NCBI RefSeq assembly: GCF_019469425.1
Contig: NZ_CP048272.1
Coordinates: 248,001-312,000, forward strand
Direction of reading: 5' to 3'
DNA from: Bifidobacterium asteroides
Lineage (GTDB): Bacteria > Actinomycetota > Actinomycetes > Actinomycetales > Bifidobacteriaceae
Length of the DNA: 64,000 bases
Within the stretch, counting starts at the first letter, position 1. Each line of letters begins with the position of its first letter. Below the pieces are notes generated by a model that had not been told where the DNA came from, searched no databases, and saw nothing but the letters and a program-made list of their open reading frames with translations. A program made the position numbers and the translations under genes. Of the stretch, positions 53,069 to 61,719 are shown piece after piece.

Positions 53069-54019
53069 ATGTCCACTACCACTGGGATCCCACCCGCGCA
53101 GGGCGCCGACGAGGTCATCAAGGACAACAAGAAGACCCTTTCCAGGCGCAATATCCGGATCGGGCTTAGCTTCATAGCCCCGGCCCTGATCGTCCTGTCG
53201 GTCTTCGTCTTTTACCCGACCATCAAGACCTTCTTCACCTCGCTGACTACCGACCGCATCAACCGCAAGGGCATCTTCGTCGGTCTGCACAACTACGTCG
53301 AGCTTTTCACCAACGCGGACTTCTGGACCGACTTCCGCAACACGGTCATCTACGCGGTCGTCTACGCGCCGTTGGTGGTCATCGTGGCCCTGGCCTTCGC
53401 CCTGTTGCTCAACCGCAAGGACATCAAGGGGGTCGGCTTCTTCCGCACCTGCCTGTTCATGCCCTACATCATCTCGCTGACTGTGGCCTCCATCGCCTGG
53501 AGCTTCCTTCTCTCGCCATCACTGGGTCTCATACCCTACTGGGGCAAGGTGCTCTTCGGCATCCAACACATGGATCTGCTGGGAACCAAGTCCACGGCCC
53601 TGGCCACCATCATTTTCATCACCGTATGGAAGAACTTCGGCTATTTCATGGTCATTTTCCTGGCCGGCCTGCAGGGGATCAACCCGGACCTGTACGAGGC
53701 GGCCTCCCTGGATGGAGCCAACGCCTGGCAGCGCTTCCTGCACATCACCCTGCCAGGGCTGATGCCCACCTTTAACTACGTGGTCATCTTCGGACTGATC
53801 GGATCCTTCCAGGTCTTCGACCAGGTCTTCATCCTGACATCCGGAGGCCCCGACCGCGCCACGGAGACCATCGTCTACCGCATCTACACCGAGGCCTTCG
53901 GCAACGGCAAGATGGGCTATGCGTCGGCCCTGTCCTATGTCCTGCTGATCATGACGCTGATCATCGGCGTTATCCAGCTGGTCTGGAACAACAAGCATGA
54001 GAAGGAGGAAATCGGATGA
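53069..54019 (+). CDS. ABC importer permease, MalF/UgpA type
   Basis: A 316-aa permease with six membrane helices after a 45-residue cytoplasmic N-terminus; EAA loop EAASLDGANAWQRFLHITLP. ATG 53069 has GGAG 6 nt upstream; the longer frame from 53018 lacks a site. Its stop overlaps the next start (ATGA). No ATPase gene follows, so a shared MsmK-type ATPase is likely used. Confidence 0.93.
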   Translation: MSTTTGIPPAQGADEVIKDNKKTLSRRNIRIGLSFIAPALIVLSVFVFYPTIKTFFTSLTTDRINRKGIFVGLHNYVELFTNADFWTDFRNTVIYAVVYAPLVVIVALAFALLLNRKDIKGVGFFRTCLFMPYIISLTVASIAWSFLLSPSLGLIPYWGKVLFGIQHMDLLGTKSTALATIIFITVWKNFGYFMVIFLAGLQGINPDLYEAASLDGANAWQRFLHITLPGLMPTFNYVVIFGLIGSFQVFDQVFILTSGGPDRATETIVYRIYTEAFGNGKMGYASALSYVLLIMTLIIGVIQLVWNNKHEKEEIG

Positions 54020-54897
54020 GCCAGTCGACTCCTACCGCAATCGAGCACGATAAGCTGCTCAGGAGGGCCCATGCCCGACACATGGTGGCCAGGGTCCTGA
54101 CCTACTTCCTGCTGATCCTGATGACGGTGATCATCATCTTCCCCTTGCTGATCGTGCTGATCACCTCCTTTACGCCCAACAAGCTGACCCAGACATGGCC
54201 GCCCAAGGTGATTCCCTCCTCATTCACCCTGGACAACTACACCTCGCTCTTCCAGCGGATGCCCATCGGCAAGCAGCTGATGAACACAGTGATTTTCGCC
54301 GGTGCTGTGACGGTCTTCTCGGTCTTCTTCGACTCCCTGGCCGCCTACGGGCTCTCTAGGATCGACTTCAAGGGGCGCGGCTTCCTGCTGGGAATCCTGA
54401 TCGCCACCATGATGATCCCTGGCATGGCCCTGCTGATCCCGGTTTACAAGCTGCTGGCAAGCATGGGTCTGGTCAACTCTTACTGGGGCATCATCATCCC
54501 CAGGCTGGCTGATGTGGGCGGCATCTTCCTGATGCGGCAGTTCTTTATCTCCCTGCCCAAAGATCTGGACAACGCGGCTCGCATCGATGGTGCCGGCGAG
54601 TTCCGCATCTTCTGGCAGATTATCCTGCCCAACGCCAAGTCCTCGGTGCTGGTAGTGACCATGTTCAACTTCATGGGCAACTGGAACGACCTGCTCTGGC
54701 CATTGATCATGACCAGCCGCCCGGAGACAAGGACCATCACCGCCGGTCTGGCCATGCTGACCGGCCATGGCTCCTCGGTCACGCCCTATGGCGTGGTCAT
54801 GGCAGGCGCCCTGATCTCGGCACTGCCCTTGCTGATCATCTTCTTCTTCATCCAGAAGAGCTTCGTGCAGGGCATCGCCATGACCGGTATCAAGTGA
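54016..54897 (+). CDS. ABC importer permease, MalG/UgpE type
   Basis: A 293-aa permease, six helices, EAA loop NAARIDGAGEFRIFWQIILP and the usual family ending (QKSFVQGIAMTGIK). It is translationally coupled to the upstream permease and followed by a strong terminator, closing the importer operon. Confidence 0.94.
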   Translation: MSQSTPTAIEHDKLLRRAHARHMVARVLTYFLLILMTVIIIFPLLIVLITSFTPNKLTQTWPPKVIPSSFTLDNYTSLFQRMPIGKQLMNTVIFAGAVTVFSVFFDSLAAYGLSRIDFKGRGFLLGILIATMMIPGMALLIPVYKLLASMGLVNSYWGIIIPRLADVGGIFLMRQFFISLPKDLDNAARIDGAGEFRIFWQIILPNAKSSVLVVTMFNFMGNWNDLLWPLIMTSRPETRTITAGLAMLTGHGSSVTPYGVVMAGALISALPLLIIFFFIQKSFVQGIAMTGIK

Positions 54898-54967
54898 TCG
54901 ACGAGGCCACCATTATCGGCACCGGGCCCAGGGCCCTTTGAGGGGTGGGCCACTGCGCCTGGTGTCC

Positions 54968-55018
54968 AAGGGGCCGACGGGGGATGACCAACCCCCCGTC
55001 GGCCCCTTGTTCGTTCTG
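54968..55018 (+). terminator. Strong intrinsic terminator after the arabino-oligosaccharide importer
   Basis: A perfect 16-bp stem, AAGGGGCCGACGGGGG (54968-54983) with CCCCCGTCGGCCCCTT (54993-55008), 9-nt loop, then GTTCGTTCT. Confidence 0.9.
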
Positions 55019-55062
55019 GATCTAGACTGGGCTGTTGAGCGTCGCGGACGGGGAGGTCAGGC

Positions 55063-55794
55063 ATGGATGAGCGTCAGGGCGATCAATATGGGCTGAGCTC
55101 CGACCAGCAGGATGCCTTGGGGGTTCTGGCATCGGAGGATCCCCATGCTGGACAGTCCAAGTGGACCATCTTCAGGCAATTGCCGCCGAATGAGCGTTGG
55201 CCATATTTCGCCCAGCACTTTCTTCCCGGTATTCTGGCCGCCGCTCTGGTACTGGCCCTGCTGGTCGGCCTGGTCGTCACCAGACTGACCAGGCCGCCGG
55301 ACCCGCTTCTTTCAGTTCAGGGCTTCAACATGAGCGCCCATGAGGAGGGGTTTGACCGCATCAAACAGGGATTCATGCACGACCAGGGAATCAAGGATGG
55401 CCGGCTGGTGGACATGGAGGCGACCCTGACGCTGAATGGCCAGGGCTACGACGATTCGGCCAAGGCCCTGACCCGGGTCACTGCAGGACAGATCAACATG
55501 GTGATCGCCCCGACGGGCCTCTTTCCGACTCTGTGTAAGCGCGGGCTGGTGGCTAAGCCCTCGCAAGGATTGAAGGGTGGTGACCTGCGGCGGTTAGCCA
55601 GCCAAGGCGTTCTGGTGGACTCCAAGGGACGGCAGGTATCGAATCCGTCCCATGCCATGGGACTGGATCTCTCCCGCTCATCGCGCTGGAGGCAGGTGCC
55701 CGGCCTGCCTGATCACGCCATCCTGGGGTTGAGCAACGTAGCCGACACCATAACCTACGTCCGGGCCTTTGTCGACTATATGGATTTCGGCTGA
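55063..55794 (+). CDS. Membrane-anchored protein of unknown function
   Basis: A 243-aa protein with one membrane helix (about residues 56-74, LPGILAAALVLALLVGLVV) and a C-terminal domain outside the membrane. The domain (YDDSAKALTRVTAGQINMVIAPTGLF then PTLCKRGLV) faintly resembles one lobe of a solute-binding protein, where a short target segment sits in the cleft; this is only a pattern impression. It starts about 45 bp after a terminator and converges with the LacI gene, overlapping by 19 bp. It may work with the neighbouring importer and DUF624 protein. Not recognised. Confidence 0.65.
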   Translation: MDERQGDQYGLSSDQQDALGVLASEDPHAGQSKWTIFRQLPPNERWPYFAQHFLPGILAAALVLALLVGLVVTRLTRPPDPLLSVQGFNMSAHEEGFDRIKQGFMHDQGIKDGRLVDMEATLTLNGQGYDDSAKALTRVTAGQINMVIAPTGLFPTLCKRGLVAKPSQGLKGGDLRRLASQGVLVDSKGRQVSNPSHAMGLDLSRSSRWRQVPGLPDHAILGLSNVADTITYVRAFVDYMDFG

Positions 55795-56870
55795 GTTCCC
55801 GGGTCCCTTTGAACCGTGTCTGCAACATGGATTCCCAGGGTGGATTCCCGCTCCAGCAGATGGTAGCCCACGATCACTCTGCGAGGGGTTCGGTCCGAAT
55901 CTTCCTGACCCTCCTGCTGACCCACATGATCCAGCATCATGGAGATGGCCATCCGCGCCATCTCAGTGAAATCCACTGCCACGGTGGTCAGGGTGGGGAC
56001 GGAGTAGGCTCCCGGTTCAATCCCGTCGAAACCGGTGACCGCGACATCCTCAGGCACCCGCAGTCCGCATTCAGCCAAGCCGCGGATGATGCCAAGGGCC
56101 AGGGCGTCATTCATGCAGCAGAGGGCATCGTAGTGCATGCCTTGGCGAGCAAGGGCATGTGCTGTCCGCCGTCCGGCCGGGGTGGACCAGTCACAGGTGA
56201 CCAGGGCTTGGGAGGTATCCATGCCCAGGTCTTGCATGGTGTCCAGGGCCTGCCGATAGCGGTTCCGCCGCAAGGTCACGCTCAGGGCGTGGCTGGCGCT
56301 CAGGGCTCCCTGATGGCCGCCCACCACGCCGATCCTCCGGCGCCCGCAGGCATGCAGATGGCGTATGGCTGCGGTCATTCCGTCCCTGCTGGGAGTCTCG
56401 ATGGAATCGTAGCAGGCTTGGTTCTGCGCGCTCATATCGTCGAAGAGCAGGACCGGCAGCCCGTTGGCCACCTGCTGGATTTCCCGGGCGCTGTTGTGGG
56501 TGGAGCAGACGAAGAGCCCGTCGCACATGGAAGAACGCAGCTCCTGGATCTGGCGGAGCTCCTTGGCCTTGTCGTACTGGCTGACCTGGATGATCAGCTT
56601 CAGATTTTTGGCGAAGAGCCGGCTGGCCAGGGAGTTGGCCAGCCTGGCATAGTAGCCGTTCTCCAGGTCCGGCACGATCAGGGTGAAGATGCCCGACCGG
56701 CCCGAGCGCAGGGCACGAGCGGATACGTTGGTGGAGTAATGGAGGCGCTGGGCCTGCCTGATGACCTTGCGGCGTGTAAGCGGTTTGACGATGTCCATGC
56801 CGCGCAGGGCCGCAGAGGCTGTCGATGGGGATACGCCTGCGGCATCCGCCACATCCTTGAGTGTTACCAC
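55776..56870 (-). CDS. LacI-family transcriptional repressor of the galactan-type cluster
   Basis: A 364-aa regulator: helix-turn-helix TLKDVADAAGVSPSTASAAL (residues 3-22), hinge YSTNVSARALRSG, then the effector-binding domain. It starts at GTG 56870 with AAGGAGG 6-7 nt upstream. It is divergent from the binding-protein gene at 57182, whose promoter carries the palindrome AATCGTTACGATT; a weaker copy (9 of 13) lies near its own start at 56944-56956. This suggests repression of the importer operon and autoregulation. Effector probably a galacto-oligosaccharide (inference). Confidence 0.92.
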   Translation of the reverse strand: MVTLKDVADAAGVSPSTASAALRGMDIVKPLTRRKVIRQAQRLHYSTNVSARALRSGRSGIFTLIVPDLENGYYARLANSLASRLFAKNLKLIIQVSQYDKAKELRQIQELRSSMCDGLFVCSTHNSAREIQQVANGLPVLLFDDMSAQNQACYDSIETPSRDGMTAAIRHLHACGRRRIGVVGGHQGALSASHALSVTLRRNRYRQALDTMQDLGMDTSQALVTCDWSTPAGRRTAHALARQGMHYDALCCMNDALALGIIRGLAECGLRVPEDVAVTGFDGIEPGAYSVPTLTTVAVDFTEMARMAISMMLDHVGQQEGQEDSDRTPRRVIVGYHLLERESTLGIHVADTVQRDPGTQPKSI

Positions 56871-57181
56871 CGCTTCGCCTCCTTGCGAACTTGACCAGGA
56901 ACCGACGGGTCAAGTTTGGTCCCATAGGGCGACCTACATATCGAATCGTTGCAGTAATTCTATGTCTACTACCTGCTGAACGCGCCAACAACAGTAATGA
57001 TTTGACAAGGAGGTAATGGGGATTGCATAATCAAATCGTTACGATTCCTATAGGATGACGACAGGTTTCACCCTCTGCAAGTATGCAAAGACGTATGCGT
57101 AGGCAAAGCAGCCGGGGTCCAGTATGACCCGATCCGCTTGCCAGGCCTTTCAAGGGCCGGGAATGGAGAAGGAGACTGATG
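56871..57181. promoter_or_regulatory. Divergent regulatory region: promoter TTGACA/CATAAT and LacI operator
   Basis: This 311-bp gap has no gene. On the + strand TTGACA (57002-57007), 18-bp spacer and CATAAT (57026-57031) form a strong promoter. The perfect palindrome AATCGT-T-ACGATT (57034-57046) sits directly after the -10, where a bound repressor would block initiation. A second, degenerate copy lies at 56944-56956 near the leftward lacI start. Confidence 0.75.
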
Positions 57182-58809
57182 ATGACAACCAAGGCAACCA
57201 TGATGAAGGGCCTGGCCGTGCTGTCGGCGCTGGCCGTGGCGGGTACTCTCGCCGCCTGTGGCGGGGGGGGGGGGGCTTCTCCACCGATGACAAGGGACGG
57301 CCCATAGTCAAGATTCTTGTGGTGAAAAATTCCAATGAAACCAAGATGGCCGACATGACTTGGGCCAAGGAGCTGGCCGCCGACTGCGGCTGTTCCATTC
57401 AGTGGCACGAGGTCAGCGACGATGCCTGGGGACAGCAGAAGAATGCCTCACTGGCTGCTGGCGAGATCGACGATCTGAACATCAGGGCCTTCAACCCGGA
57501 CGATGCCGTCCGCAACCCCTCGGCCTTCGAGCCCTTGGGCGATGACCTGGACAAGCTCCCCAATGTCAAGCGCTTCTTCAAGGAGCAGCCCACAGCCCGC
57601 AAGTTCGTCACTGTCGACGGCAAGGTTCGTGTTCTGCCATCCAGCCGCACCAAGGGGTTCCTGGCCTCGGGCCAGCATCTGATGATCAACCGCGTCTGGC
57701 TGGAAAAACTGGGGCTCAAGGCCCCCACCACCTGGGATGAGATGCGTACGGTCATGGAGGCTTTCAAGACCCGCGATCCCAACGGCAACGGCAAGGCCGA
57801 CGAAATCGCCTTTAACCCGCGGGCCCTGGTCACCGGCAAGATCGGCGACTGGTGGAGCCCCTTCCTGATGATGAATTCGACCGGCATCGTCACCCATTTC
57901 AATTCAGGACCCTCGCAGCAGGGGATCTATCTGCGCGACGGGAAGGTCGGCAACTGGATGCAGACCGACCAGTTCCGTCAGGTCATCGCCTTCTACCGCG
58001 AGATGGTCGAGAGGGGATGGGCCCCCTCGGACTGGGTCACTGCCAAGGGAGACAAGTACAACGCCCGCAACCAATCTGACGGGCAGACCGCCACGGTGGG
58101 CATGGTCTTCGGCTGGGACGACTCTGCCCTGGGATCCTACGGGTCGGCCATGGCCCAGCAGTATGAGAGCATCCCGGTGCCCGCGGCCGACGGGGTTTCC
58201 GCCGACAAGGTGGTCTGGGACGGCTCGCGCGAGGCCAACCGCTTTGAGGACTACCACATGGCCATGTCCGCAAATGCGGCTAACAAGGATGCTGCGCTGA
58301 AGGTCATCAACCTGCTTTATTCCGAAAAGTACTCCATCCAGCAGCTCTATGGCTCCCTAACTGATGAGTACCTGGAGAAGACCGGACCGCACGCCTACCG
58401 TGTCACCGACAAGTTCCACCAGGCCCAGGACGCGGCCAGGATTCCGGCCCTGGAGGACCGGCTGGCCGGCTGGATTCCTGATGCGGTCACTGTCGAGGGC
58501 GACCGGGGCATGGACCATGTGGCTGCCGTGGACAAGGCCTATGAGGAGCAGTATAAGCACTACGACCACGAGCGGGACATGATGCCTATTTATGTGCGTA
58601 TCAGCGAGGCAGATCAGAACACTGTGGCCAACAACAACACCGCCCTGTTCAACTACGCCGTGCCTGTGGTCTCCAACTGGCTGGCCAAAGGGGGCGTCCA
58701 GGATGATGCCGCTTGGCGGGACTTCCAGAGCAATCTGAAGAAGTATCAGATCGATCAGAACACCACGATCTGGCAGAAGGCCTACGACAAGGCCCTCAAG
58801 GTCAAGTAA
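57182..58809 (+). pseudogene. ABC importer binding lipoprotein, LplA type, split by a 13-G tract (phase-off or frameshifted)
   Basis: The frame from ATG 57182 (or 57179; AAGGAG upstream) encodes a lipoprotein signal MTTKATMMKGLAVLSALAVA ending in lipobox LAAC with Cys26, then glycines coded by 13 G (57263-57275). With 13 G it reads ASPPMTRDGP and stops at TAG 57305. The binding-protein body (FSTDDKGRPIVKILVVKNSN onward, about 510 residues) continues in another frame to 58809. A tract of 11 or 14 G would join signal and body; the result would be a normal 542-543 aa LplA-type protein. The alternative open frame from ATG 57124 gives the body no signal peptide. Every other gene of the operon is intact, so reversible slippage (phase variation) or a sequencing miscount are both more likely than true decay. 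Confidence 0.85.
57263..57275 (+). repeat. Homopolymer tract of 13 G at the lipobox
   Basis: An uninterrupted run of 13 G right after the lipobox Cys and Gly codons. It is the longest G run in the window; the equivalent place in the third binding protein has 7 G. Confidence 0.95.
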
Positions 58810-58841
58810 GCCGGCCGGCGCCGCTGGCAAGGAGGTTGAAG

Positions 58842-59816
58842 GTGCGTGCGGACAAGGAAGCGATCGAGCGCGGTAGCGACGTGCAGGTGGTGGATAACGA
58901 CAAGGTGCGGAAAACCTGGCCTCTGCATAGGCGGCTGGCCTGGCATTTCCGACGATACTGGCAGCTCTGGCTCATGGCCCTGCCGGCCCTGGGCTTCACC
59001 CTGCTCTTTGCCTACGTGCCCATGTACGGCATCCAGCTGGCCTTCCGGGACTTTGTCCCCGCCAAGGGGCTGACCGGTGGCCGATGGGTGGGGCTGCAGT
59101 ACTTCCGGCAGTTCTTCCAGTCGCCCCTCTTTGCCTCCACCATGATCAACACCTTCAAGATCAGCCTGGGGACGCTGGTCCTGGGGTTCATCACCCCTAT
59201 CATTCTGGCCCTGCTGATCAACCAGATCGGCTCGCAGCGGATCAAGGGATTCGCCCAGACCATCACCTACATGCCTCACTTTATTTCCACTGTGGTCATC
59301 GTGGCCATGCTCAACATCTTCCTAACGCCTAATACCGGGCTGGTCGGCCGCTTCCTGGGCAAGGACAACGTCCTGGACAGCCCCGGCGCCGTGGCGCCCA
59401 TCTACTGGATTAGCGAGGTCTGGCAACACTGCGGATGGAACGCCATCATCTATCTGGCGGCCCTGAGCTCGGTGGACCTGTCTCTTTACGAGGCGGCCAA
59501 GATGGACGGGGCAGGCCGGCTGCAGCTGATCCGCTACGTGGACCTGCCCACCATCATGCCCACCTGTGTGGTCCTCCTGATCATGAACATGGGCTCTGTG
59601 CTTTCGGTCGGCTTCGAAAAGGTCTGGCTGATGCAGAACGCCATGAACCTGCCGGGTTCCGAGGTCATATCCACCTATACTTTCAAGATCGGCATTCAAT
59701 CTTTCCAATTCAGCTACGGAACGGCCATAGGCCTGTTCAACACGGTCATCAACTTCGTCTTCCTGGTCGGGGCCAACTGGATATCCAAGCGGGTCACCGA
59801 CACCAGCATCTTCTGA
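58842..59816 (+). CDS. ABC importer permease, LplB type
   Basis: A 324-aa permease with about six membrane helices; EAA loop EAAKMDGAGRLQLIRYVDLP. It starts at GTG 58842, 6 nt after AAGGAGG; a longer frame from 58713 overlaps the binding-protein gene. It partners the LplC-type gene 24 bp downstream and, when in frame, the binding protein upstream. No ATPase is encoded nearby. Confidence 0.92.
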   Translation: MRADKEAIERGSDVQVVDNDKVRKTWPLHRRLAWHFRRYWQLWLMALPALGFTLLFAYVPMYGIQLAFRDFVPAKGLTGGRWVGLQYFRQFFQSPLFASTMINTFKISLGTLVLGFITPIILALLINQIGSQRIKGFAQTITYMPHFISTVVIVAMLNIFLTPNTGLVGRFLGKDNVLDSPGAVAPIYWISEVWQHCGWNAIIYLAALSSVDLSLYEAAKMDGAGRLQLIRYVDLPTIMPTCVVLLIMNMGSVLSVGFEKVWLMQNAMNLPGSEVISTYTFKIGIQSFQFSYGTAIGLFNTVINFVFLVGANWISKRVTDTSIF

Positions 59817-59840
59817 TCGCGCAGGTTAAGGAGGGTCATC

Positions 59841-60800
59841 ATGACTAGCAGCAACGTCGCGCAACCGGCACCCAAGGCGAACCCTGGGGCCATCCCGTGG
59901 AACAAGCACACCAGGCAGCAGCAGAAGCCTGGGGATCTGGCCGTCGACATCGTCATAGCCCTGCTTCTGGCCGCCACGCTTCTCGCGGTCATCTACCCGC
60001 TCTGGTTCATCGTGGTCGCATCTCTGTCCGACCAGGGGGCGGTCTCCTCGGGGCGGGTCACGCTCTGGCCCGTGGGCTTCACGCTGGTCGGCTACCAGAG
60101 GGTTTTTCAGGATGCCCGCATCTGGACCGGCTATGGAAATACGGTCCTGTACGCCGTCCTGGGCACGGCTCTGAACCTGGTGGTCACCATGCCTGCGGCC
60201 TTCGCCCTGTCACGCCTGGAGTTCAAGCCCCGCAGGGTGCTGCTCTTCCTGTTCACCTTCACCATGTACTTCGCCGGCGGGCTCATCCCCAACTACCTGC
60301 TATACAAGCAGCTGGGCCTGCTCAACAGCATGTGGGTCTTCATCTTGCCCGGTGCCCTGAGCGTCTGGAACCTGATCATCGCCCGTTCATTCTTCGAGAC
60401 CTCCATACCCGAGGACCTGCATGATGCGGCGCGAATCGACGGACTGGGCTACTTCGGCTACTTCATGAAGATCGTCATCCCCCTGAGCTCGGCCATCATC
60501 GCTGTCATCGGCCTCTACTACTTCGTGGGCCACTGGAACGACTACTTCACTGGCCTGATCTACATCCGACAGGAGGCCAAGGAGCCTCTGCAGAATGTCC
60601 TCCAGTCCATTCTGCTGGCTAACCAGACCAACCAGATGGGCACCGGCAACGGCGGCCAGAACGTCCTGCAGCAGCAACAGCTGGCTGACCAGATCAAGTA
60701 TGGCGTCATCATCGTTTCCACCCTGCCCCTGCTGATTATCTACCCCTTCCTGCAAAAATACTTCAACAAAGGGGTCATGATCGGCGCGGTCAAGGGATGA
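59841..60800 (+). CDS. ABC importer permease, LplC type
   Basis: A 319-aa permease; EAA loop DAARIDGLGYFGYFMKIVIP and typical ending YFNKGVMIGAVKG. AAGGAGG is well placed before ATG 59841. A Gln-rich loop (NVLQQQQLADQ) precedes the last helix. It lies 4 bp before the GH43 gene start, in one operon. Confidence 0.93.
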   Translation: MTSSNVAQPAPKANPGAIPWNKHTRQQQKPGDLAVDIVIALLLAATLLAVIYPLWFIVVASLSDQGAVSSGRVTLWPVGFTLVGYQRVFQDARIWTGYGNTVLYAVLGTALNLVVTMPAAFALSRLEFKPRRVLLFLFTFTMYFAGGLIPNYLLYKQLGLLNSMWVFILPGALSVWNLIIARSFFETSIPEDLHDAARIDGLGYFGYFMKIVIPLSSAIIAVIGLYYFVGHWNDYFTGLIYIRQEAKEPLQNVLQSILLANQTNQMGTGNGGQNVLQQQQLADQIKYGVIIVSTLPLLIIYPFLQKYFNKGVMIGAVKG

Positions 60801-60804
60801 GACC

Positions 60805-61719
60805 GTGAGCCTCATACCTGGTGTGCAGCTAGTCAGGCGAGCGGATGGGTCTGTGGCCCAGCTGCACGCCTTGGGCATGCTGAAGGATGGCGGCCGCTGG
60901 CTGGCCTATGGCGAGATCAAGACCGGGGGCAGCCGGTTTGGGGGAATCTGCTGCTATGACACTGAGGACTTCGTCCACTGGCGCGATCTGGGCTGCGTTC
61001 TGCCAGTTGGGTCGCCGGGCGGGATGACTTCTCCGGAGCGCATCGTGGAGCGGCCCCGGGTCCTGCGCTGTCCGGCCACCGGGCTCTATGTCATGTACCT
61101 GCATGTGGACGGCGAGGGGGATTACCGTTACGCCCATGTGGGCACGGCTATCAGCGAGCGGCCCGAGGGACCCTTCCGGCCCCTTTCAACCATGCGGTTT
61201 GGCATGAATGCCAGCCGCGACACCTTCGCCTTCCAGGACCGGGATGGCAGCGGGTATCTGGTTTCCGAGGACCGGGATCAGGGAACCCACATCTACCGGC
61301 TCTCAAGGGACTACCTGTCTCTGGTGGAGGATCTGGTCTGTCTGCGTGGCCAGGACGGTCGCTTCGGCTATGAGTCCCCCATCCTCCTGCACCGGAGCGG
61401 CTGGTACTACTGGTTCGGCTCGCAGTTGACCGGCTGGGATTGCAATGACAACATGGTATCCGTTTCGCGGAACCTGCGCGGACCATGGAGCCCATGGAAG
61501 CCTGTGGCGCCTCTGGGGACGCAGACCTACCAGTCGCAGTGCGACGCCATCGTGCCCCTGTCAGAGGATCCAGCCCTGCCCTGCCTGTACATCGGAGATC
61601 GGTGGCGGCCCGATCATTTGGGCGAATCCCCGCTGGTGACCCTGCCCATCCTGATTGACGACGGTTGCGTTCGTCTGCTCTGGCGGGAACAATGGGATCC
61701 AGGAAAGGGGTGGCGATGA
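60805..61719 (+). CDS. GH43 exo-beta-1,3-galactanase-like enzyme, cytoplasmic
   Basis: A 304-aa protein without signal peptide. The pattern AYGEIKTGG, ERPRVL, MNASRDTFAFQDRDG, FGYESPILLH (likely acid Glu190), TGWDCNDN and QSQCDAIVP follows GH43_24 exo-beta-1,3-galactanases. That group lacks the usual Asp base and is thought to use a Gln in the last region. It starts at GTG 60805, 4 bp after the permease stop. It would clip galactose from imported beta-1,3-galacto-oligosaccharides, defining this cluster as arabinogalactan-related (inference). Its stop overlaps the DUF624 start. Confidence 0.75.
   Translation: MSLIPGVQLVRRADGSVAQLHALGMLKDGGRWLAYGEIKTGGSRFGGICCYDTEDFVHWRDLGCVLPVGSPGGMTSPERIVERPRVLRCPATGLYVMYLHVDGEGDYRYAHVGTAISERPEGPFRPLSTMRFGMNASRDTFAFQDRDGSGYLVSEDRDQGTHIYRLSRDYLSLVEDLVCLRGQDGRFGYESPILLHRSGWYYWFGSQLTGWDCNDNMVSVSRNLRGPWSPWKPVAPLGTQTYQSQCDAIVPLSEDPALPCLYIGDRWRPDHLGESPLVTLPILIDDGCVRLLWREQWDPGKGWR

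Noticed and set aside
57124-57305. ATG 57124 as the real start of the 57182 binding protein
   Set aside because: It would give a polar Gly/Arg-rich N-terminus without signal peptide, while a perfect lipoprotein signal with a ribosome site exists in the neighbouring frame up to the G tract.
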